NCBI GenBank assembly: GCA_000697335.1
Contig: JNEM01011897.1
Span: forward strand, 1-17,750
Reading direction: 5' to 3'
DNA length: 17,750 nucleotides
Origin: Conidiobolus incongruus B7586
Taxonomy: Eukaryota > Entomophthoromycota > Entomophthoromycetes > Entomophthorales > Conidiobolaceae
Below the pieces are notes generated by a model. It made no database searches, was not told the origin of the DNA, and saw only the letters and a program-made list of their open reading frames with translations. Shown here piece by piece: positions 1-9,104 of this stretch (positions within the stretch are counted from its first letter, which is position 1; each line of letters starts with the position of its first letter). The translations under genes and the position numbers were made by a program.

Positions 1-418
1 ATAAGGGCATATGCTATTCTTATTTAGTTCCTAAAGGAAAATCCATTAATAGTAAACTTTATATTTTTTTTTAAATAAAACTATTTCTAATTGGTATTCT
101 CAATATAATTTAAAAAAACCTATTATTTTGCATGATAATTGCAAAATACATAAATCTAAAGCTGTAAAAAACTTTCTAATTAAAAATAACTGGAAAGAAC
201 TACTACATCTAGTATATTCCTTTGATTATAACCTATGTGATTATAATTGCTTTAGGCAATTAAAAAACTAGCTTGTAAGAAAGAAAATTTCTGCAGGAAA
301 ATTTAATTGGTTTGTGAAACATCAAATTTCAGTCTTTAATAAAAAGAATTGTTTTTTAAGTGTTAGAAGTTTGCTAAAAGTATAGCAAAAAGTTATTAAT
401 AATAAAAGAAACTATTAA
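1..418 (+). pseudogene. mariner transposase remnant (C-terminal half), left copy
   Basis: Decayed C-terminal half of a mariner transposase, the cut-and-paste DDE/D enzyme that would act on the terminal repeats. Conserved blocks in order: a tail of the DYKGI-like block at the window edge (KGICYSYLVPKGKSINS), the HDN block with the second catalytic Asp at 134-136, the LVYSFD block, and CDYNCFRQLKN with the third catalytic Asp at 239-241. The spacing between those two Asp residues is 34, the mariner D34D signature. The C-terminal QKVI block precedes the natural stop at 416-418. The gene is broken by a one-base length difference in a T run (64-72) relative to the right copy, and by in-frame TAG codons at 269-271 and 383-385, both shared with the right copy. 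Both visible catalytic Asp residues survive here. Confidence 0.85.
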
Positions 419-479
419 ATTTATTTTATATATTTATTTTTATATATTATATATTCAAATGTTTATTTATTTTTAATTG

Positions 480-509
480 CAAAAAATTCCCATTATTAAA
501 AATACAGAG
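480..509 (-). repeat. 3' terminal inverted repeat of the left mariner copy
   Basis: Homologous to 1808-1837 by direct alignment and to 524-553 in inverted orientation. It is followed by TA at 510-511. Only 10 bp then separate this TA from the TA (522-523) in front of the next copy. Confidence 0.72.
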
Positions 510-523
510 TAATATTATTATTA

Positions 524-553
524 CCATAGAATTAAAAAAATAGGAAATTTTTT
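524..553 (+). repeat. 5' terminal inverted repeat of the right mariner copy
   Basis: The first 30 bases inside the TA at 522-523 match the reverse complement of 1808-1837 at roughly three quarters of positions. The best part is a shared core of AATAGGAA followed by a T run. This is the transposase binding end. The length is typical of mariner repeats (about 28 bp), and the mismatches reflect decay. Confidence 0.75.
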
Positions 554-635
554 AATTTCTAATTTTTCAAACATATTATTAATTTCAAATAAACAAATAT
601 ATATAAAACAAATAGGAAAATAAATAGTTTTGAAT

Positions 636-657
636 TATATATATATATATATATATA
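636..657. repeat. (TA)11 microsatellite inside the mariner leader
   Basis: Eleven uninterrupted TA units in the untranslated leader of the right mariner copy. It is probably a later expansion in AT-rich sequence. Confidence 0.9.
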
Positions 658-711
658 ATAATTTTTTTGATTAAAAAATAAATTTTTTAAAATTAGTTGT
701 TTAATTTAATC

Positions 712-1746
712 ATGCTTAAACCAAATAGTAACTATCAAAAGTCTTTTATTTTAGTATCAGTAAAACTTAACCACAAACCCTTTAAAATCATTTAAAATTT
801 ATAAACAACTTTTAGTAATGAAGTATTATCTAAATCAACAATTTATTGCTAGGTAAATTATTTTAAGGCTAGGAGAGAAACTACCTAAAACTTGCTAAAA
901 TCTAGAAAACTAATTTCAACTGTTACTTTTTTAATTATTAATAAAGTAAAAAATTATATTGAAAAGTACCTTTTTATTTCAGCTAGAGAATTATCAAAAC
1001 ACTTTAATATTAGTCACACAAGTATTTTATATATATTAAAGTTTAAATTAAAATTAATTAATAAAAATATAAAATAGGTACCTTATAATTTAACTAAAAC
1101 TTAAAAAAAAGCTAGAGTAGCTATTGTTAAATAAAACTTACTAAGGTATAACTAGAAACTAAAGCTTTTACAACAAATTATTATAATTAATGAATCTTAA
1201 ATTCCTTTGTATAATCTTTTGTTAAAACATAAATTAAAGTGTTGGATTAAACTAAATTAACCTCCTTTACAAATTCCTTTAAATAAATACTTTATTGATA
1301 AGTAAATGTTAATTATAGTAATGGATTATAATAACATATGCTATTCTTATTTAGTTCCTAAAAGAAAATCCATTAATAATAAACTTTATATTTCTTTTTT
1401 AAATAAAACTATTTTTAATTGGTATTCTCAATATAATTTAAGAAAACCTATTATTTTACATGATAATTGTAAAATACATAAATCTAAAATTGTAAAAAAC
1501 TTTCTAATTAAAAATAACTGGAAAAAACTACCACATCTAGTATATTCCTTAGATTATAACCTATGTAATTATAATTGTTTTAGGCAATTAAAAAACTAGC
1601 TTGCAGGAAAGAAAATTTCTGCAGGAAAATTTAATTGGTTTGTGAAACATCAAATTTCAGTCTTTAATAAAAAGAACTATTTTTTAGGTGTTAGATCTTT
1701 GCTAAAAGTATAGCAAAAAGTTATTAGAAATAAAGGAAATTATTAA
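712..1746 (+). pseudogene. mariner (D,D34D) transposase remnant, full length, many stops
   Basis: From an ATG at 712 to a TAA at 1744 this is 344 codons plus stop in one frame, close to the 345 residues of typical mariner transposases, with no frameshift. The N-terminal helix-turn-helix shows ARELSKHFNISHTSILYIL, followed by the block where mariners have WVPHxLT (here stop-VPYNLT). The three catalytic positions fall at residues about 160, 251 and 286, near the 156, 249 and 284 of Mos1. The first is Asn (1189-1191, before Glu), the second is Asp (HDN, 1462-1464), and the third is Asn (1567-1569). There are 13 internal stops, all TAA or TAG: 793, 802, 850, 886, 1075, 1102, 1132, 1153, 1198, 1258, 1303, 1597 and 1711. 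At least four replace expected tryptophans. Three bases (GGG) present in the left copy are missing near 1334. It cannot encode an active enzyme. Confidence 0.9.
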
Positions 1747-1807
1747 TTTTATATTATATATTTATTTTTACTTTGTATATATTAAAATGTTTATTTTTTT
1801 TCAATTG

Positions 1808-1837
1808 CAAAAAATTCCTATTATTCAAATTACAAAG
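1808..1837 (-). repeat. 3' terminal inverted repeat of the right mariner copy
   Basis: Inverted partner of 524-553, bounded outside by TA (1838-1839). The equivalent end of the left copy is at about 480-509 and differs by a few transitions, which confirms where the element stops. Confidence 0.75.
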
Positions 1838-1839
1838 TA

Positions 1840-2307
1840 ATAATTTTCATATCAAATATATTTATTATATAGTTCAATGTTTGAAATTAATTTAATTGTT
1901 ATATTTAACTTTTGTAATATTATTTAAAATCAATGTTTCTAGATTCTATTATATTGGTTTTGAATATTCAACTTTTATATTAATTCCTTTTATTAAATAT
2001 TTGAATTGCAATGTACTATGATTGTATTTTAATTTAAATATAGTAAAAGTATGATTTTCATAATTAATCTATGACAAAATCACTTTTCCAAAAATTTTGG
2101 AGTATTTTAAATATATTGAATAATATTATATAACAAAATAAGAAGTGATGAATAATTTAATGTAGCTTGTATTGTATTTCAAGGTTAAATAAAAATCAAT
2201 CAAATTATACTCTCTATTTAAAAACATAAATAACTTAATTTATAGTCAATTATTCTATTATGTTGCATTAATAGAATTAGTTAGTAATTTATTAATTAAT
2301 AAATAGT
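1840..2307. other. AT-rich spacer between mariner and Ras-GEF 3' end
   Basis: A 468-bp non-coding stretch with no open frame of note and no RNA gene recognised. It must contain the 3' untranslated region and poly(A) site of the minus-strand Ras-GEF gene. I see no third mariner end here. Confidence 0.6.
2288..2293 (-). terminator. possible poly(A) signal of the Ras-GEF gene
   Basis: AATAAA on the minus strand, 15 nt past the stop codon of the Ras-GEF gene. Position and strand are compatible with a cleavage signal and a very short 3' UTR. The hexamer is common by chance in DNA this rich in A and T, so this is weak. Confidence 0.3.
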
Positions 2308-5300
2308 TTACAAAATCATTGTTGTTTTGGTTAAATTATCATTCATGTGCAAGTTGGACCCATCAAGCTCTATGGAAGGTGCTAATACACTGACATTGTT
2401 CATACTCTTATCCCTAGGCTCTAGCATGAGACTTCTATGGTAGTGATCCTTGCTATGGTCTGCAATGTTTCCCTTAGCGGTGAGCTTGGGCTTACTCTGA
2501 GTGTTGAGGGGATCGAAAGACTTGATCTGTGTCTTGAGCACGTCACACAGTTCGTCCAAATTGTCGTTAGCGAAGTTGTAGGGTACTTGGAAGTGCTCAA
2601 TTTCGTCTACTACTTTGACAAGACGGGTGAACTTGTCGAAATTGATGTATTCGATGCTGGGGCCACTGGATTGCTCCAGCTCCTTTTGAGGCGAAATGGG
2701 ATGAACTACTTTGGATGGAGCATGGTGGGGTGGATTGGGTGGCGGCGTTTCAATTTGACTGATGTCGAGATTATGCTTCTTATCCGATGGCATCAGTGGA
2801 ACTGTCTTATAAGTGGGATTTCCTTGATGAATAAAAGTTAAGTCAGTTAGATAGATACCAAAGAACGGTATACAAGGTGGTGAAGTGTCTCTTAGCTTAG
2901 TGCGATAAGTATAAAAGTTCTTTTTGGGATCGAATGTTTGGTTCAAATGATCAAAAATGGTCCTGAATTGAGTTGACACCAAACACCACGTGTCATTAAG
3001 ACGTGAAATTGCGCTAGAGTTGAGACCTGAGAGGACCGCCATGAGAGAGTTGAAATTTGCTAAACTGTATAATTTCTCAGCAACACGCACGAATGATTTG
3101 AGTATGTTCCCGCGCTTTCGAATATCTTGCTCAGCTAGGATTGTTTCAATAACCCAGGTGGTTACCTGGTTATTCCAATCAGACATTTTCTTCACAGTGC
3201 TTGCATGTCCCTGTTCCGTGGATCGCATTAAATGCTGAGGCTGGATGGCACAGAATAATTCGGAATCAATTGCAGTCAAAACTTGAGCGAGTTGCAATGG
3301 ATCCCAGTCCTGGATAGGATGCTGAGGAGTCAGGGTAGCATTGCCCAGGGGAGAGCTGCTTGTCATGATCGACATATTGACCGAATCATTATGGGAATGA
3401 TTCTCACTGAATCTGGATATGCATTTGTATTTTGGATTCATGATTGGCACATTGAGCGATCCCGCACTTTTAGAATTCAAGATATCTTGAGCTAGCTGAG
3501 TTAATCTTGCAGCTCCACTAGGCAAAATCTTTGATAGATAGCTAGTGGCAAACTGTCTTACCAGTGGGATGACAGGATAGTCTTCGTGGAAATAGTACAT
3601 TTCAATCCAGCATTTCAGCGCGTTATACACTCTAATATCCTTAGGAGTGGGCTTGCCATCAAACTCATTACCTTCAAACTGCTCTCTGAGTGCATAAAAC
3701 AACTCTTCCGGAGTGGCAAAGTATCTAAAGGACAGAAAGAACACTCTCATAAATTTGGAATCAGATGCCTTGTTGTCAGGAGTTAGCATCTCAATGAGCG
3801 CATTCCAAGTAGCCAGTCTTAATTTGCCCGAAGAGCTGTGATATTGAACTTGCGAAATCTTACTCTTTGTCCTACCGTGCATCTTTTTGAGCTCAGCTTT
3901 GTGTACTGATTTAGATAGCATTAAGTTATCATTGGATGGTCGATCAAATGTGGCGTCTTCGGGGCTAGAAGGAATGGATGAATCGTAGTCCGTTTCATTG
4001 GTAGTGTCTGATAGACTGTGAAGGTCCGCGGGTTTAACAGGAAAATTAATATCGCCCAATCCACTATCTTGAGTAACACCTCTTGTTTTAAATAGTGAAA
4101 GAAGTCTAGATTTGAGTGATAAAATGGGACATTCTGGACTTGTCATCTTCTTTAACATCATATGAGATGCACGCTTCCATTCATTCTCCAAGTTGACATT
4201 GGGCTTCTTGAAAATAGACATTACTTGACGCGATCCTATTTGCTTTGGCGAGTGTGATAAAAGACTAGAAGTGGCCAAATAGCCCAATGTCGACTGACTT
4301 TGGCTCAATTGAATATACACCTTATGTAGGTCCCTGGTCAAATCATAGCCCAGCTTCCAAAATGAAAGATCCAAAGGAAACATTCCAGTGACTGCCATAT
4401 TTACTGACACAACAAGGTTATTGATAACATGATCCATCCAACTGAGCAATTCGCGCTGGATAGTGATAAGTCGAGCTAAAATTGGATGAGGAAAATCTTC
4501 CGAATTCAAGAATTCTATGCTTAATTCTTCCTTCATTTGAAGCCAGCTTAATAGAGAGATAAGATTGCCAATTGAGCCCAAATATGATTGCAGATTCGGA
4601 AGAAAGCCAACCGATATATCGTCTATTTTTTTGTGAAAGGCGTTAGTAGGACATCTCGGAGGTACTGAAGCGACGTTAGGGAATTTGTATATATGTTGAT
4701 TTAGCAGCTTTTCAAAAGTAGCCCAGCTTTGACCAATTCGCTCACTTAATATCTCTATCCTCAGGGTTAATTTAAAGTCTGTTAATGGGCCCAATTCACT
4801 GCTTTTAATAACCTTGGGATGCAGTAAATTCAATTGGTTGGGATCATTGATGATTTTAGCGGTTGTTTGGAGGTGTGCAATATAATTTTTAGCACATGAA
4901 ATTGCATAATTTAGAGAAGCATCGCAGAATTCATTCGCAATGGGCAAGCTCCAAGATCCTGCTGATTCCATTAAATCCACCGCCAATCTAGATGCTGAAT
5001 CGACAAGTTGCTGGCTTGCAATGTGTATAGGATCCTTTGATAGATCAATATCTGAACTAAGTATCAAATCTTGAGCTCGGCTCGGAGAAACTTTTAGAAG
5101 TCTAGTAGTTAATCTAGTAAGTTCCACTACTAAGTGTGGATATTTATGACGATGGCGATGTCGTAAAGCGAGTTTAATCTCTGTGAAAAGAGCTACTACC
5201 TTTAATATCATTGCGTCCCATGTTAAGGGTAGCGGAGGTTCTTCTCCTGTCCAATCTGCAGGCGTCAGAGGAATTGGATTCTCGGGAGATGTGACAACAG

Positions 5301-5523
5301 TTTGCCCGGTAAGTCTGATTGCTAATACCCATACTAGAGATAATATTTTAATATCTCCAGAGTCTGCTTTAGCTTTTAACAACTCTTCAATTGCATTTTT
5401 ATGTAGCTGAAATAAAGGAACATCGTCTTGAACCTATATTTTATTAATAGTTATATTAGGATTTATTGATATTTTACACAAAAATGGATCATATGTTTTA
5501 TTTACCTCAGCTATCGAAGCCAT
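2308..5523 (-). CDS. Cdc25-type Ras guanine nucleotide exchange factor (two exons)
   Basis: Predicted 1047-residue RasGEF that would catalyse GDP release from a Ras-family GTPase at the membrane. Model: exon 1 5523-5506 (MASIAE), intron 5505-5434, exon 2 5433-2308. The long frame of exon 2 has no Met before residue 81 and meets a stop at the intron's acceptor end, which is why the short first exon is proposed. Residues about 25-440 are mostly helical with no domain I recognise. A Ser/Asp-rich linker follows (about 460-520). RasGEF_N (REM) is at about 538-663, containing KLRLATWNALIEMLT and FMRVFFLSFRYFATPEELF. The catalytic Cdc25 domain is at about 713-970, with NILKSFVRVAEKLYSLANF, the hairpin region LMAVLSGLNSSAISRL, and FFGIYLTDLTFIHQGNP. 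About 55 Pro/Ser-rich residues (881-935) interrupt the catalytic domain before INFDKFTRLVKVVDEIEHFQ. No N-terminal SH3 is visible, although many fungal Cdc25 proteins have one. GC content is clearly above the flanks. Confidence 0.9.
5434..5505 (-). other. 72-nt spliceosomal intron of the Ras-GEF gene
   Basis: On the minus strand it begins GTAAAT and ends ATATAG, in phase 0 between codon 6 (GAG) and codon 7 (GTT). ACTATTAAT, about 10 nt before the acceptor, could hold the branch point. The length is divisible by three, but the last codon of the unspliced reading is TAG, so intron retention would give a 29-residue dead-end peptide. The intron is inferred from the open frame and splice consensus only. 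Confidence 0.8.
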
Positions 5524-5629
5524 AACTATTATATTATATTAAATTAAATAAAACTGAATTTATTTACAATATTGTAATAACTTTATATGATTTATTATGT
5601 TGAATTTTATATATAATAACTATTACTAA

Positions 5630-5980
5630 ATGATGATGGGCTATAGATGGTGTTATATGAAAAAAAATTTAAATTTAAGGATCAAGCAAGTACTTATATG
5701 CTTTAATATATCCACACCCACACCAGAGATCCCTTCATCATTTAATTTCATGAATTCAGGCATTAACCACCCAGTACAACATTTCCAAAACATTATCAAT
5801 GAATTCCACCAATCACAGCTGCCAGGTTAAATTAATGATAACCGCCTCAATGATTCTATTACCATGAAATATATGAATTACCCATTGTCTAAATGGAAAA
5901 GTGATAAAATAATCAATTTTCAAAATATGGGAATATGGAGAAATAACTCTTTAAATAAGGATTTTTCATTTGAGTCATAA
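5630..5980 (+). other. GC-elevated patch with an interrupted open frame; possible decayed gene
   Basis: From an ATG at 5630 one frame runs 116 codons to a TAA at 5978 with a single internal TAA at 5828. The part from about 5700 to 5900 is much richer in G and C than the sequence on either side and uses codons such as ACC, AAC, CAC and CCA, as the two real genes do. The product would contain TPTPEIPSSFNFMNSG and, after the stop, MKYMNYPLSKWKSDK. I recognise no domain. The minus strand is also partly open here (for example LVEFIDNVLEMLYWVVNA), so the strand is uncertain. It could be a gene relic, an exon of an unseen gene, or the promoter region of the Ras-GEF gene. Confidence 0.3.
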
Positions 5981-6856
5981 TTCAAATTTGTTGAAATTAT
6001 GTATAAATTGAAATGCTATGGTTATTAACATAAATCATAGTATTATCCTTTGAATTTAATTAATATATTTTAATGGTGAATTAGACTAATACGGACAATG
6101 ATTTAATAATATATTAATTTCTAATGATATATATTCTTTGTTATTAATAATTATTATAACACTTGAATATATTTATTGTTTTTCACAATTTTTATATTGA
6201 TTTCAATTGTTTTTTATAAATGGATGGAAATGAAATCAAGTATTAAGGTAATATATATATTAAGAACTAGTTTTTTAGCAAAAATTAATATATATATATA
6301 TATTAATTTATTTATTTATTTTGATATAGTTGGAAATATTCTGGTTTCATATATTAACTATTTTATATTATCATTTTCAAGATTCAATTGGATATTCTAT
6401 TTATTCATCTTTTATATCCATAATTAATTTGATTATATAATATATTGTGAAATCTTATTTATTTCCCTATCTCAAATAAATTTAAATATAACAGTAATAA
6501 TATGGCTAAAAATCTCCACTAAAATAAAATTTGGTAAATTTAATTGATAAATATATACATATATTGGGTATACCTAAAATAACAGATATAGCTCAATTTA
6601 ATTAAGTCTTGATTGATACATTGGAAAATTACTTTTATGACCAGAATGATAGAATTAACAATAAATTATAAGAATCAGAAAAAATTGATATTCCTTTAAT
6701 AAAAAAAATAAAAATCTAAGTTAAAGTATAATAGCCATGTCTATCAAAGTGTTGATTTTAAACAGGTCAAATTGAAATATTTTCATCACTTCTAGTTTAA
6801 ATATAAACTTGATTTAGTTGAAATTAAATTCACGTCAAATATAAATTTTTGATTTT

Positions 6857-6881
6857 CAAGCGGATTATTTCACCCGCATTG
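6857..6881. other. short GC-rich hairpin in AT-rich DNA
   Basis: CAAGCGG at 6857-6863 pairs with CCGCATTG at 6874-6881, leaving one A (6878) bulged and a 10-nt loop. Four consecutive G-C or C-G pairs are rare in this background. No RNA family is recognised. Confidence 0.3.
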
Positions 6882-9079
6882 TCACAAAATTTAATATTAT
6901 CAGTAACACATTATTATACTGTTCGGACCATTGAGTATATTTAATTATACTTTCAGTATTAGAATAGTTCACATTATATTTGTTATTAAATTCTTATTAT
7001 TTTATTTTTTTATATTCTACCTTAAATTAATCAAGTTTAAAAATATTCAAATTATAGATTATAAGACAATTTGGAATAATATCCTAATTAGAAATTACAT
7101 ATAAATATTATTTTTATTTATGAATAAACAAATAATCTTTTAATTATTATTCCTGATTATTAGAAAAATTTTATTATATAATTGCATTTATTTCTTATTT
7201 ACCTTTATGCTATAAATATTATATTAATATTGACATTGTACATCTAATGTTGATATGTCAATAATTATCTTATTCATTATATCCTAGATATACAGTTTCA
7301 TTTGTTAATACATTATCAATTATATTTATGATTATTATATATTTATTTTATATCAGATTTGAAATAATAAAATTTAAGCAAATTACATCAATAATTTATA
7401 AAATATTATTTTTAATATATGGAGCTATCAAATATATTAAAATGTAATAAATGAACTTCATGGATTATTTAATTATTACACAATAAATTTTTTGGTATTT
7501 TCAAATTATAATCACTTTTTAACTATATCGAGTTATTATATCCTTTATTGTTTTGAATTTAATGAATTTTTAAATATGTGAATTTTAATATTTCAAATTG
7601 GTGTAATCAAAATATTTGTATCTGTTTTCAGGTATGTATTATTAAAAACCATTTCTATTAAATATTTTTAAATATAACAGAAAATCAATTATATAGTATA
7701 TTTAGTTATTAATTATGATTATGCTATGTTCCTTTTGTTCAAAATAATTTAACAGAATAAAGGATGCAAGTTAAATGCTCGTTACCCAAAAAAGATAATT
7801 ATATTAAAATAGCGACATTGATCTATTCATTACCAAAATAAATAGTCTATATGTTTCATTCTTATTTCATATTATATATCTTTGTTGTATAATGTCGTTT
7901 AGAAGATTACATAGTGACAATTGATATCAACAATTCTAATCCTACCTATGATAAATTTAAAATCTGTTGAATTTTAAATATCAAATGTTAAATAAAATGC
8001 ATTATTTTTAAAAGCAATCAATTGATGATCATTTTAACTGTATTAATATAATAATGGAGTATATCTCTAATATTAAGCTATTTTCTTTTACTATACGTAT
8101 ATGAGTCATCAATATTTAAACAAAATAAGCTGGATTTAAAATTAAAGAACATAGTAAAAAAAATTGATTAGAAATAAATTGTCAATTTATTACATGTTGA
8201 ATAAAATAATTAAATCAAATAAAATCACAATAATTTATGTTCCCTATATTTAAATATTGATAGTATTTTAAATATGTTTAAAATATTTCAACTTATATAT
8301 TACCCTTTTTTCTATAAGTTTAACATTCTATTTCGTCATTAACTTAATTTAGTAAACCAGTTTTACTTTTCACAAGATTAAAATGTCTATATCTGCGGTT
8401 CCCAATAATATTTATCAATATGCGCCTAACAACCATAAGAATTTAATATTGATTGAAGTATATATAGAATAGAAGGTTGGTATTAAAAGTATTCATTGTG
8501 TGATATTAAGTTTATAATTTATAAAAACTATAATAAGTAAATATGATTACTTTAAATTACATTAAAATGATATAAATATAAAAAAATATTTGATTTTTCA
8601 AATTGATATTAATTTATTTTTCGTTGATATGAGTATTTGAAATATGAGATATTAAATTTGTTAAAATATTTCATTTAATCAGAAAATCAATATCTCCTTA
8701 CTAGCGATTGTAGAATATGTAATACATTTCTAAATTTTCAGATAGTGTATAAACCATATTAAGGAACTTAACAAATATTATCATCAATTTCCGATTTTTA
8801 TCAATATTTCAATCACTTTTCTATATTTCATAATAAAAATTATAATTAATATATAATATATCTTCAATTATGATATATTAAATTTTTAAAATAGATATAT
8901 AATTTTACATAATAATTTCAACTTATTATCAAATTTTACATTCGCTCAATATATAATAATAATGATATTACTATATTAATGTTAACCTTTTTACATTAAT
9001 GATAAAATATACATGATATTAAACAATAAATTTATATTTAATAGTTTTATTATTTTTTTTAAATCAAAGCGAAAATGAT

Positions 9080-9104
9080 TATATATATATATATATATAT
9101 ATAT
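9080..9104. repeat. (TA)12 microsatellite
   Basis: Twenty-five bases of perfect TA alternation, the longest simple repeat in the gene-free region. Likely neutral slippage. Confidence 0.9.

Larger units (their letters stand above)
1..509 (+). mobile_element. mariner-type DNA transposon, left copy, 5' part outside the window
   Basis: The 3' portion of a Tc1/mariner-superfamily element, truncated only by the window edge. It aligns base by base with the right copy (524-1837), at roughly nine identical positions in ten. Its outer end is the 3' inverted repeat (about 480-509), followed by a TA at 510-511, the dinucleotide at which mariners insert and which they duplicate. The distance from transposase stop to element end is 91 bp in both copies, so this end is complete. 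The next copy starts 14 bp further on in the same orientation. Family assignment rests on the transposase remnant. The element is a decayed relic. Confidence 0.88.
524..1837 (+). mobile_element. mariner-type DNA transposon, structurally complete right copy
   Basis: A full-length but inactive mariner of 1314 bp, the usual size for the family (about 1.3 kb). Both ends carry imperfect inverted repeats of about 30 bp. TA dinucleotides flank it at 522-523 and 1838-1839, as expected for a target-site duplication. A transposase remnant fills 712-1746 on the plus strand, leaving a 188-bp 5' leader that contains a TA microsatellite and a 91-bp 3' tail. Structure, length, TA flanks and D34D-type protein all agree. 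It lies 14 bp downstream of a second copy in the same orientation. Confidence 0.9.

Noticed and set aside
712-1746. Reading the in-frame TAA/TAG codons of the transposase as an alternative genetic code
   Set aside because: Several stops stand where tryptophan is conserved, others where glutamine would be expected, and the two host genes use TAA and TAG as ordinary ends. Decay explains this better than recoding.
2437-2841. Plus-strand open frame of 134 codons, and shorter ones at 2990-3238, 3283-3495, 3586-3786 and 5183-5410
   Set aside because: They lie antisense inside the Ras-GEF coding region, which has clear domain matches. They show no recognisable protein features and are side effects of its codon composition.
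6176-6427. Frame of 83 codons rich in Ile, Phe and Tyr
   Set aside because: It starts at a non-ATG codon, and its composition is what very AT-rich DNA gives by chance. It resembles no family despite looking membrane-like.
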